A DNA stretch of 64,000 nucleotides from Verrucomicrobiaceae bacterium (GTDB taxonomy: Bacteria > Verrucomicrobiota > Verrucomicrobiia > Verrucomicrobiales > Verrucomicrobiaceae), in assembly GCA_015075365.1 (NCBI GenBank), contig JABTUN010000002.1:1-64000 (forward strand), read 5' to 3'. Both the position numbers and the translations under genes were made by a program. Under the pieces are notes generated by a model. The model was given only the letters and a program-made list of their open reading frames with translations. It was not told the DNA's origin and searched no databases. Shown piece after piece: positions 16,133-23,992 of this stretch. The number at the start of each line of letters is the position of its first letter. The stretch's first letter is position 1.

Positions 16133-18682
16133 TCACCGCCACTCATGCTTCGGATACCTGCCACGGAGCTGTGCTTTGACCGCCGGATAGCCTTCTTTCC
16201 AGAAGCGGCCGAGGTCCGCCGTCGTTTGGATGGGGCGTTGGGCGGGTGAGAGGAGGTGAACGGTCACATTGATGCGGCCGGCAGCGACTTTGGGATTTTC
16301 GTGAATGTCGTACATCTGCTGGAGGACGACGCTGACGGCGGGCGGCTGCTTCTCGCTGTATTCGATGCGGGCGGTGCGGCCGTTTTTGAGCGGGTAGCGC
16401 TCGGGGGCGTATTTTTCGAGCATCTCGCGCTGCATGTGGCTGAGCCAGACGTGCAGCGCGGGGAAGACTTCGCGGTCCTTGAGCTGGCGATACGTGATGC
16501 AGCCGTGGCAGAGTTGCTCGATGATGAGATGGCGATCCTCCTCAGAAATCGCGGGGATTTCGAGCTCGGGCATCCATTTGGCGAGGCAGTTCACGCGGGT
16601 GATCCACTGCTCGACTTTTTCGTTCCAAAGCGGCAGCTCCAGGCGGCCTGCGATGACTTCGGCGGCGAGCAAGGAAGCGGCCTGCGTCTCATCGGGCTCG
16701 CCGCGTTCTTTGCTGGCGAGCACGAGGCTGCGGAAGCGCGTCTCCTCCATGCTCATGACGCGGCGGTTCACGCTGTCGTAACGGGCGCTGCGGCCGGTGG
16801 TGAAGTCGGCGGGGAACATCTCACGCAACCACGCCTCGTCGATGGCGGTGACGTTGTTGAGCTTCACCGTGAGCGCCTTGCCCTGCACCTCGACGATCTC
16901 GGCAGCGACGAGCAATCGCGGTGCTTTGATGTGCGCGTCTTTGTCGAGATGGCCGGTGTAACCGCCTGCGAGTCGATAAATGCGGCTGCCGGGGCTGGTT
17001 TCGACGCCGAGATGGTCGCTGAACGCCGCGAGCAACGTTTTGGCGAGCGCTTCGCCCTCGGCGACTTCGTCGTTGATGGTCAAACCGGTACGTTTGGCGA
17101 GGTGGAGGAACTGTTCCTCGCTGCGAGCAGCTTCACGCGACGCCATGGCATGCAGGCCGTATCGAGCGCAGGCATCGGGTTCGAAGTTCATGGCCTCCGC
17201 TCGCGTGAAAGCACGCAAAAGGGCCTGGAACTCGCTAAGATCGTCTTTTTGCCAGAACTCCTCGTTTTTGTGCGAGGCGTTGTTTTGGCCCACGAGCAAA
17301 ATTTCGCGTCCCTGGGCAATGGCGGCGCACAACGCGGCCTCGCGCAAACAACCGAACTCCGCCGCGGCGAGCAGCATGCGCGAAAAACGCGGATGCAGCG
17401 GAAACTTGGCCATCTGGCGGCCGAGATCGGTGATGCGGCCGTGCGCGTCAGTGGCTCCGAGATCATGCAAAAGGCCCTCCGCACGAGCCAAAGAGGCTGG
17501 AGCGGGAGCTTCGAACCATTCGAGGTCAGACTGATCTGCGCGATCAAAAAGCACGCGAAGGGCGAGAAGAGCCTCACTCAAATCCAAGCGCTGCACTTCA
17601 GGCAGCTCACACTCCGCACGATGAAGGTGCTCACGCTCCGGCCAGAGCCTCACGGCGATGCCGGGGCCGAGACGGCCGGCACGACCGGCGCGTTGCTCGG
17701 CGGAGGCTCGGCTGATTTTCTGCACGGTGAGCGTGTTGATGCCGCGGCGGGCATCGTAGTTCGCGATGCGGGCCGTGCCGCCATCGATGACGGCTTTGAC
17801 GCCTTCGATGGTGAGCGAAGTCTCCGCCACATTCGTGCTGACGATGATTTTCGGCTGCTCGCCGGGTGTGACGGCGGCGTCTTGATCCTGCGGCGTCAAT
17901 TCACCATGCAGCGGCACGACACGACGACCACGGGCAAAGGCGCGACCTTGGATCGCGGCGATGGTTTTGCGAATTTCATGACCGCCGGGCATGAAGACGA
18001 GCATGTCGCCGCTGAAACCGGGCGAGGTGGCGAGAGCTTCGCAGGCGCGGGCAGCTTGATCCCAAATCGGCTCGGGATATCCGTTCTTTTGCGGCACAGG
18101 CGCTTGATAACGAATCTCGACCGGGAAGGTGCGGCCTTGGGATTCGAGCAGCTTCGATGGCTGCATGAAATCGACCAACGGACCAGGCACCAGCGTGGCG
18201 GACATGACGATGATCTTTAAATCGGGGCGGCGAGTGCGTTGCAGGCGTCGCGCGAAGGCGAGCACGAGGTCGCCATCGAGATGACGTTCGTGGAATTCGT
18301 CGATCACGATGCAACCGACGCGGTCGAGCTGTGGATCTTCGAGCAGCATGCGCAGCATCACGCCCTCGGTGACGTAGGTGAGGCGTGTTTCGCGGCTCGT
18401 CACGTTTTCAAAGCGCACTTGATAACCGACTTCGCCGCCGAGTTTGGCGTTTCGCTCACGAGCCACACGTTGCGCAAGCATGCGGGCGGCGATGCGGCGC
18501 GGTTGGAGCACGATGCAGCGTTTGCCCTCGGCGAGGACGCCGGAATCGAGCACGAACTGCGGGATCTGCGTCGATTTGCCGCTGCCGGTGGGCGCCTTGA
18601 TCAGGAGGTTCGGCGTCTCGGCATCGAGGAGCGCGGCGGTGAAGGTCTGGCGGAGTTCAAAGATCGGAAGAGGGGCGGACAT
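16133..18682 (-). CDS. hrpB: ATP-dependent DExH-box helicase HrpB
   Basis: This 849-residue protein belongs to the DExH RNA helicases. Walker A is KAPTGSGKST at about residues 29-38. It is followed by LQPRRIAARMLAQRVA, DEFHERHLD (Walker B), MSATL (motif III), STNVAETSLTIEGV, and QRAGRAGRLGPG (motif VI). A helicase-associated domain and the HrpB-specific C-terminal domain fill the rest, giving the length normal for the family. The physiological role of HrpB is poorly known. It is divergent from the LysR gene with 129 bases between them. Confidence 0.94.
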   Translation of the reverse strand: MSAPLPIFELRQTFTAALLDAETPNLLIKAPTGSGKSTQIPQFVLDSGVLAEGKRCIVLQPRRIAARMLAQRVARERNAKLGGEVGYQVRFENVTSRETRLTYVTEGVMLRMLLEDPQLDRVGCIVIDEFHERHLDGDLVLAFARRLQRTRRPDLKIIVMSATLVPGPLVDFMQPSKLLESQGRTFPVEIRYQAPVPQKNGYPEPIWDQAARACEALATSPGFSGDMLVFMPGGHEIRKTIAAIQGRAFARGRRVVPLHGELTPQDQDAAVTPGEQPKIIVSTNVAETSLTIEGVKAVIDGGTARIANYDARRGINTLTVQKISRASAEQRAGRAGRLGPGIAVRLWPEREHLHRAECELPEVQRLDLSEALLALRVLFDRADQSDLEWFEAPAPASLARAEGLLHDLGATDAHGRITDLGRQMAKFPLHPRFSRMLLAAAEFGCLREAALCAAIAQGREILLVGQNNASHKNEEFWQKDDLSEFQALLRAFTRAEAMNFEPDACARYGLHAMASREAARSEEQFLHLAKRTGLTINDEVAEGEALAKTLLAAFSDHLGVETSPGSRIYRLAGGYTGHLDKDAHIKAPRLLVAAEIVEVQGKALTVKLNNVTAIDEAWLREMFPADFTTGRSARYDSVNRRVMSMEETRFRSLVLASKERGEPDETQAASLLAAEVIAGRLELPLWNEKVEQWITRVNCLAKWMPELEIPAISEEDRHLIIEQLCHGCITYRQLKDREVFPALHVWLSHMQREMLEKYAPERYPLKNGRTARIEYSEKQPPAVSVVLQQMYDIHENPKVAAGRINVTVHLLSPAQRPIQTTADLGRFWKEGYPAVKAQLRGRYPKHEWR

Positions 18683-18811
18683 GCGAGCTATCCAGCATGT
18701 CGAATCCGCGTTTCAGGTCGAGTCCTTCGTCAGCCTGTGGATGCTTTTGATGAGAGTAGGAGAAATGAGGGTTAGGGCTTCGATGCGGGCGCGTTATACT
18801 CGGCATTCATC

Positions 18812-19699
18812 ATGGAACTGCGACATCTGCGATATTTTCAGGCGGTGGCCGAGGAACTGAGCTTCTCCAAGGCAGCTCGTAGGCTGCGCATCGCGCAGCC
18901 GGCTCTCAGCCGTGCGGTGCAGGAGATCGAGCGCGAGCTCGGCACGCAGTTAATCGAGCGTGAGCGCCGTTCACCGCGGCTGACACCGGCCGGGGCTGTG
19001 CTGCTGCATGAGACGGGCCTGCTTCTCGAACGGCTGGAGGAGTCGCTTCGCCGCGTGCGCCGCACGGCGAAGGGGGAGGAAGGAGAGTTGAAGCTCGGCT
19101 ACATTGGCCCGCCGACGCGAAACTTTCTGGCAACGTTGCTAAAAGAATATCAGAGGCGGTTTCCGCGTGTGACTGTGATCCTGGAGGAACGCACGCCGGA
19201 GCGTGTGTGGGAAATGGTGTCAAAGGGGCGGCTTTCCGTCGGTTTGACGCGTCCGGTGCTCGCGCATGAGGCGCTGGGCCTGCAGACCCTGCTGCTGCGC
19301 GAGGAAAGGTTTTGCGCCGCGGTGCCGCAGGATCATCCATGGGCCAAGCTGACCTCGCTGCCTTGGAAGAAGCTGGCTGGAGAGCCGCTGATCATCCTGG
19401 CGCGTCGTGAGGGCGCGGGATCGCATGATGGCATTCGCGCCGCGTGCGATGAGGCGGGTTTCGAGCCGCGCATCAAGCATACGCCGAGTTTGATCGGCAC
19501 CATTTTGCAGTATGTGGAGGCAGGCTCGGGCATCGGTATTGTGCCGGAGAGCACGACGGGCAAGAACATCGCGCTCATTCCGCTGAAACCGGCGCGTACG
19601 ATTCCTCTGGTGATGGTGTGGGCGAAAGAGGGAGACGATCCGGCCGTGGTCGCGTTCCGCGACCTGGTGAGGGAATTTCTCCGTGCAGGGAGACTATGA
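18812..19699 (+). CDS. LysR-family transcriptional regulator
   Basis: The 295-residue product has the LysR winged HTH at residues 1-60 (LRHLRYFQAVAEELSFSKAA, then LSRAVQEIERELG) and a two-lobed periplasmic-binding-protein-like effector domain after about residue 90. LysR regulators usually control a divergent neighbour; here that is hrpB, which would be an unusual target, so the regulon is unclear. Length and motifs are complete. Confidence 0.92.
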   Translation: MELRHLRYFQAVAEELSFSKAARRLRIAQPALSRAVQEIERELGTQLIERERRSPRLTPAGAVLLHETGLLLERLEESLRRVRRTAKGEEGELKLGYIGPPTRNFLATLLKEYQRRFPRVTVILEERTPERVWEMVSKGRLSVGLTRPVLAHEALGLQTLLLREERFCAAVPQDHPWAKLTSLPWKKLAGEPLIILARREGAGSHDGIRAACDEAGFEPRIKHTPSLIGTILQYVEAGSGIGIVPESTTGKNIALIPLKPARTIPLVMVWAKEGDDPAVVAFRDLVREFLRAGRL

Positions 19700-19781
19700 G
19701 GAATTGTTTGTGATGCGCAGGAAATCCGTTTGCAAAGCTCCTCCGCGCATCCATTATCGGCGCTCTCATCTCCAACGAGAC

Positions 19782-19867
19782 GGGTAGGTACCCAAGCGGC
19801 CAACGGGGGCAGACTGTAAATCTGCTGACTTACGTCTACGCTGGTTCGAATCCAGCCCTGCCCACCA
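19782..19867 (+). tRNA. tRNA-Tyr (anticodon GTA)
   Basis: The cloverleaf has acceptor GGGTAGG/CCTGCCC, anticodon stem GCAGA/TCTGC around CTGTAAA (anticodon GTA), a long variable arm typical of tRNA-Tyr, T-loop TTCGAAT, discriminator A and an encoded CCA at 19865-19867. Confidence 0.96.
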
Positions 19868-19882
19868 CTTCTCGCAACGAGT

Positions 19883-19916
19883 AGGCCTCCAGCTTCATTG
19901 GGGGCCTCTTTTTTTT
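19883..19916 (+). terminator. Terminator after tRNA-Tyr
   Basis: The sequence AGGCCTCC pairs with GGGGGCCT with one mismatch across a 14-base loop, and eight T residues follow at 19909-19916. Confidence 0.8.
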
Positions 19917-20039
19917 GGCTCAAAAATGGGCTGGAAAAATGAGCTTTCGGGCAGAATTCGGGCAGTTTTTGTGATGATGAATGCGTCCCACTGGGCTCAA
20001 ATGATGGTTGCGGCTGCGGCAAAGTTTGGCGCTCTGCGA

Positions 20040-20213
20040 TGGCGTTCCCCCCTCCCGCCAATGGGCTGCAAGCGGACCTCCTAGTCCGCCACTGAATTCG
20101 AGGCAGGCGATGTTGGCAGCCAGCGGGACTTTGGCGGCATCGGCCAGGAGCCAGTAGTGGCCGCAGAAAACCGGGTGTTCTGGCAGGTCGCAGTTGGTGA
20201 GCTTTCTTCGTTT
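20040..20213 (-). pseudogene. C-terminal remnant of a calcineurin-like phosphoesterase
   Basis: The minus strand encodes about 55 residues (LPEHPVFCGHYWL, PLAANIACLEFSGGLGGPL, AAHWREG). These match the C-terminal pattern PVFFGHYW...LAPNVACLDYS...L.AYRW of Ser/Thr-phosphatase or diadenosine-tetraphosphatase-like metallophosphoesterases. The catalytic N-terminal two thirds are absent: upstream sequence changes abruptly near 20215 into the leader of the CDGSH gene. It is therefore a truncated remnant beside tRNA-Tyr. The rest of 19917-20287 holds a small palindrome (GCGGACCTCCTAGTCCGC, 20071-20088) and nothing else I recognise. Confidence 0.55.
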
Positions 20214-20287
20214 CCGTGGACAGCACACTTATCCTCTACATTTTTCACCAGTTCCTTCCGTGTCTCTGCTGTCCCCTCATCACCGCC

Positions 20288-20533
20288 ATGTCCGACATCA
20301 CGCTTCCTAAAATCCACGACAAACAACCTGTCGCTGTCGAACTGCCCGCCGGAGACCACTGGTGGTGCGCCTGCGGCCTGAGCGGCCACCAACCGAATTG
20401 CGACGGCAGCCACAAGGGCAGCGGCCTGGGGCCGAAGAAATTCACCCTGCCGGAGGCGAAGAAAGTGTGGCTCTGCAACTGCAAGCATACGAAGAACCCG
20501 CCTTTCTGCGACGGCACGCATAAGACGCTTTAA
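20288..20533 (+). CDS. Double CDGSH iron-sulfur protein
   Basis: The 81-residue product has two CDGSH-type [2Fe-2S] sites, each with three Cys and one His: CACGLSGHQPNCDGSH in the N-terminal half and CNCKHTKNPPFCDGTH at the C-terminus. Two motifs in one chain place it with bacterial mitoNEET-like class 3 (Miner2-like) proteins, which are thought to transfer electrons or clusters. There is no signal peptide. The ATG at 20288 begins MSDITLPKIHD; an earlier frame-compatible ATG at 20216 would add an implausible Cys-rich leader overlapping remnant DNA. Confidence 0.9.
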   Translation: MSDITLPKIHDKQPVAVELPAGDHWWCACGLSGHQPNCDGSHKGSGLGPKKFTLPEAKKVWLCNCKHTKNPPFCDGTHKTL

Positions 20534-20633
20534 AACACCGGGAACGACGAAGGTGGGACGCCATCCCGCCCCGCCTCCAGGCAGTGGGTTTCCTCCCTTG
20601 TCCGCTCACGGCACGCTGGCTAGTCTCCTGCAT

Positions 20634-21770
20634 ATGTCCGACCACCGGCGACCCGCGCTCCGCGATTTTTCCATTCCCCTGGCCCTTCTGGCCGTGATGG
20701 CGTTTTTCGCTGTCTGCGCGCCGGAATTCTTGAGCGCGCGGAACCTGAGCAACCTGATGGTGGAGCTCTCCATCACCGCCACGCTGGCGATGGGAATGCT
20801 GCTGGTCATCCTGCCGGGCCACATCGATCTCTCAGCGGGCAGCGGCGTGGGCTTGATGGGCGGAGTGGCCTCGGTGCTGGTGTTTCATCATGGCCTGGCA
20901 GCGCCGCTGGCGCTGGCGCTGGGACTGGCATGCGGTGTGTTGATCTGGACGGCGATGGGGGCCTTTATCGTGCGGGAGCGGATGCCCAGCTTCATCGTGA
21001 CGCTGGGCGCGCTGCTGATTTTCAAGGGCCTGTTCTGGCAGGTGATCGGCAACGCCACCGTGCCCGTGACACCAGGCGGGGTGAGCAATCTCTACGCGCT
21101 GCTCACCACCTACTATCTGCCCGAGCGCCTCGGCTGGGCGCTGGCGGCGCTGATCGTGCTGGCGCTGGTGCTCAGCAGCGCGGCGGAAAGGCGGCAGCGG
21201 CTGGCGCATGGCTTTGACGTGGAGAGCCGGGAGACGCGGTTTCTGCGCCTCTTCATCGCCGCGCAGGCGATCGCTCTTTTTGTGCTGGTGACAGGGCAGT
21301 TTCGCGGGATTCCCCTGCCCTCGCTCATCCTGGGGGTCGTGACCTTTGCCGTGTACGTCCTCACGCGGCACACGCCACTGGGGCGGCATCTATATGCCAT
21401 CGGCGGGAACGCGGAGGCGGCCCTGGTGTCCGGCATCCCGGTGCAGAAGGCGGTCATCGCAGCCTTTGGCTGCATGGGCGGCATCGTGGCGGTCACGGGA
21501 TTTATGCAGACTGCCTACGCAGGTTCCAGCACGACCACGGTGGGGGAACTGATGGAACTGGACGCCGTGGCCGCCTGTGTCATCGGCGGTGTCAGCCTGC
21601 GCGGCGGCCGCGGCAGCGTGCTGGGCGTGCTGCTGGGCGCGCTGATCATGACCGCGCTCATCAACGGCATGACGCTCATGGCCCTGCAGCCGGAGCACAA
21701 GTTCATCGCGCGCGGGGCCGTGCTCATTGTGGCGGTCTGGATGGACATGCGGCTGAATCGCGGTAGGTGA
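20634..21770 (+). CDS. Monosaccharide ABC transporter permease (XylH/RbsC-like)
   Basis: The 378-residue inner-membrane protein has about ten hydrophobic segments and family motifs, including LVILPGHIDLSAGSGVGLMG near residue 60 and AIGGNAEAALVSGIPV near 260. By length and pattern it is closest to xylose-type permeases. These work with an ATPase and a periplasmic sugar-binding protein, neither of which is encoded nearby, so it is an orphan component here. The ATG at 20634 is chosen because translation from there begins just before the first membrane helix; the upstream alternative at 20553 adds a proline-rich stretch. Confidence 0.85.
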   Translation: MSDHRRPALRDFSIPLALLAVMAFFAVCAPEFLSARNLSNLMVELSITATLAMGMLLVILPGHIDLSAGSGVGLMGGVASVLVFHHGLAAPLALALGLACGVLIWTAMGAFIVRERMPSFIVTLGALLIFKGLFWQVIGNATVPVTPGGVSNLYALLTTYYLPERLGWALAALIVLALVLSSAAERRQRLAHGFDVESRETRFLRLFIAAQAIALFVLVTGQFRGIPLPSLILGVVTFAVYVLTRHTPLGRHLYAIGGNAEAALVSGIPVQKAVIAAFGCMGGIVAVTGFMQTAYAGSSTTTVGELMELDAVAACVIGGVSLRGGRGSVLGVLLGALIMTALINGMTLMALQPEHKFIARGAVLIVAVWMDMRLNRGR

Positions 21771-21904
21771 GTGCCGCGGTTTCGACAACCACAGCTTCAT
21801 CAGTTTTGGGGATGTCGGAGCGCGGTGACGAGGTGATTTTGCCTTGGCGGCTGCGCGCCTCACCACTACATACCGCCTACCCTGCACTGAACACCCCGCC
21901 CTGC

Positions 21905-22792
21905 ATGTCCGCCCCCGCTGCCGTCTCACTCCTCCGCGATCATCTGCTGCAACGCCAGCTCAAGGGTGAGACGCATGTGCTGCTGCGGCCGGGATTGCTC
22001 GCGGCGGCGCAGGATTTGAAGAACCGGAAGGTGCGTGAGCCGGAACCGCCGCCCGCGCCTGTGGCCCTTGTGGAGACGCCTTCGGAAGAGGCGCGTGTCA
22101 TTCTGGACAACCCACCCGAACCGACAAAGCCGGGCACGGATCTGCTTCCCGTCACGGGCGGCACGAATGCGGAGAAAATCGCCTCGCTGGCCGCGATGGC
22201 GGAGACGTGGGAGCCGGCGCGCAAACTCGGCACGCTGCGCGAGACGATGGTTTTCTCCGTGGGCGATGCGAATGCGAGACTGATGCTCATCGGCGAGGCG
22301 CCCGGCTTTGAGGAGGAGCGCCAGCGCGAGCCATTCGTCGGTCCGGCAGGCCAAAAACTCACGCAGATCCTCAAGGCGATGGGTTTGGAGCGCTCACAGG
22401 TCTATATCAGCAACATCTGCAAATTTCGTCCCGCCATTGAAAACCAGGGCACGGGCAATCGCGCGCCCACGGAGGTCGAGATGGCCGCGTGCCTGCCCTT
22501 TGTGCTCACGGAGATCGATGTCATCCGCCCGCAGGTCATCGTGGCGCTTGGCGGCACGGCCCTGAAGGGCCTGGGCATTGAAGGTTCCGTCTCGCGGCTG
22601 CGCGGGCGCTTTCACGAGTTCCGCGGCACGCCGGTCATGGTGACCTACCATCCCTCCTACATCCTGCGGGAGGAGAAAATGGGAGGTGGCATGGGAACCA
22701 AGCGCCAGGTGTGGGAGGACATGCTCCAGGTGATGGAGAAGCTGGGGATGCCGATCAACGACAAGCAGCGCGGCTACTTCAAAGCCAGGTGA
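21905..22792 (+). CDS. Uracil-DNA glycosylase family-4-like protein without the N-terminal cluster cysteines
   Basis: The 295-residue product has the UDG superfamily core in its second half. Visible are LIGEAPGFEEERQREPFVGP at 128-147, NICKFRPA at 170-177, and the motif HPSYIL at 249-254. Family 4/5 enzymes bind a [4Fe-4S] cluster through four Cys. Here only two candidates occur (Cys172, one residue off the usual site, and Cys196) and the N-terminal CxxC is absent. The first 100 residues are instead a proline-rich and helical extension. It may be an active cluster-free glycosylase or a divergent relative. The start at 21905 is tentative because in-frame alternatives begin at 21767 and 21812. 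It is followed after 4 bases by the next gene. Confidence 0.75.
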   Translation: MSAPAAVSLLRDHLLQRQLKGETHVLLRPGLLAAAQDLKNRKVREPEPPPAPVALVETPSEEARVILDNPPEPTKPGTDLLPVTGGTNAEKIASLAAMAETWEPARKLGTLRETMVFSVGDANARLMLIGEAPGFEEERQREPFVGPAGQKLTQILKAMGLERSQVYISNICKFRPAIENQGTGNRAPTEVEMAACLPFVLTEIDVIRPQVIVALGGTALKGLGIEGSVSRLRGRFHEFRGTPVMVTYHPSYILREEKMGGGMGTKRQVWEDMLQVMEKLGMPINDKQRGYFKAR

Positions 22793-22796
22793 ACTC

Positions 22797-23666
22797 ATGA
22801 ACCGCCTTTCGTTTCTCTTTTGGCTCCTTTCCGCCGCGTGTGCTGCCGCGCAGACCTCCGGCAGCCAGTTCGGCACGGACAACTATGTCGAGTACATCCC
22901 CGGCGATCTGCCTTTGATCCTCACCTCGCCGCACGGCGGCAGGTTGAAGCCGGACGGCGTGCCCGGCCGCACCTACGGTGTCACCGGAGCGGACGCGAAC
23001 ACGCAGGAGCTCACGCACGCCATCGCCAACGAGATCTTCACGCGTGGCGGCCGTCGTCCGCATCTTGTTTTCAGCCATCTGCACCGCAGCAGGCTCGATC
23101 CGAACCGCGAGGTCGTCGAGGCCGCGCAGGGCAATCCATCTGCCATCCTCGCCTGGGAAGAGTATCACCGCTTCATCGAGCAGGCACGCGCCGCGGTGGT
23201 GAAGAAACACGGCTTCGCCTTCCTCATCGACATGCACGGGCAGAACCACAAAGGAGAGCGCGTCGAGCTGGGTTATCTGCATTCGCCTGCGGAGCTCAAT
23301 CAGCCTGCGGAGGTGCTTAACTCGCCTGGATTCGTCGCCCGAGGCAGTCTGGCGCTGCTGGTGAAGCGCAGCAAGATGCCCTACACCGAGATTTTGCACG
23401 GGACGCAAAGCATCGGCGCGCTCATCGCTGCGAACGGCTTTCGCTGCACGCCCAGCCCGCAGATGCCCGTGCCGGACGAGCCTTACTTCAAAGGCGGCTA
23501 CACCACCGCGCGCCACTGCACCGGCCAGACCACCGGCTTCCAGCTTGAGGCCAACCGCACGCGCCTCCGCGACACGAACGGCAACCGCCTCAAATTCGCC
23601 CGCGCCTTTGTCACCGCGCTGGAGCATTTTCTGGCCGCGCACATGCGTGTCACCCTGCGAAAGTGA
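22797..23666 (+). CDS. Exported N-formylglutamate amidohydrolase-like protein
   Basis: The 289-residue product has a signal peptide (about residues 1-18, ending AACAAA). Its body matches the N-formylglutamate amidohydrolase fold: LILTSPHGG with a metal-binding His, LDPNREV, LIDMHGQNHKGE with further ligands, and GFQLEANRTRLR near the end. Known members hydrolyse N-formylglutamate or N-acyl amides in the cytoplasm, so the exported location suggests another amide substrate. The gene starts 4 bases after the glycosylase-like gene, implying co-transcription. Its 3' end is followed by the second 21-bp array. Confidence 0.8.
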   Translation: MNRLSFLFWLLSAACAAAQTSGSQFGTDNYVEYIPGDLPLILTSPHGGRLKPDGVPGRTYGVTGADANTQELTHAIANEIFTRGGRRPHLVFSHLHRSRLDPNREVVEAAQGNPSAILAWEEYHRFIEQARAAVVKKHGFAFLIDMHGQNHKGERVELGYLHSPAELNQPAEVLNSPGFVARGSLALLVKRSKMPYTEILHGTQSIGALIAANGFRCTPSPQMPVPDEPYFKGGYTTARHCTGQTTGFQLEANRTRLRDTNGNRLKFARAFVTALEHFLAAHMRVTLRK

Positions 23667-23762
23667 CGGGACTGCATTCGGATGCCTCCGGAGGAGCTCC
23701 CGGAAGCCACACAAGCAATCCGGTCCTGAAACTCTGCCATTTGGTGCTTCGTGGACGGGGTT

Positions 23763-23972
23763 TTGTCCGTCACGGACAAAACTCTGTCGATGGTGGACAA
23801 ACCTTTGTCAGTCGCGGACAAAACCTTGTCGATGACGGACAAACCTTTGTCAGTCACGGACAAAACCTTGTCGATGACGGACAAACCTTTGTCAGTCACG
23901 GACAAAACCTTTTCGATGGCGGACAAACCTTTGTCGGTCACGGACCAAACCTTTTCGATGGCGGACAAAACC
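23763..23972. repeat. Array of ten 21-bp repeats of two alternating types
   Basis: Ten units without spacers alternate between type A (TTGTCAGTCACGGAC then AAAACC) and type B (TTGTCGATGACGGAC then AAACCT), so the higher-order period is 42 bp. The first unit lies in a perfect palindrome, TTTTGTCCGT-C-ACGGACAAAA (23761-23781); later units keep it imperfectly. The plus strand reads LSVTDKT/LSMTDKP and the minus strand reads LSVIDKV/LSVTDKG, both open. The array fills the gap between two convergent genes, ending 20 bases before the stop of the efflux channel gene at 23993. The remaining gap (23667-23762) shows nothing recognisable. Confidence 0.95.
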
Positions 23973-23992
23973 CCGTTTGGAGCCAGTTTGGC

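Noticed and set aside
19782..19916. Active integrative element at tRNA-Tyr
   Set aside because: No integrase gene and no second copy of the tRNA 3' end are present in the window.
19333..20226. Minus-strand frame running across tRNA-Tyr and antisense to the LysR gene
   Set aside because: It translates a tRNA antisense and the LysR gene antisense. Only the short phosphoesterase-like stretch in another frame (20040-20213) looks like former coding sequence.
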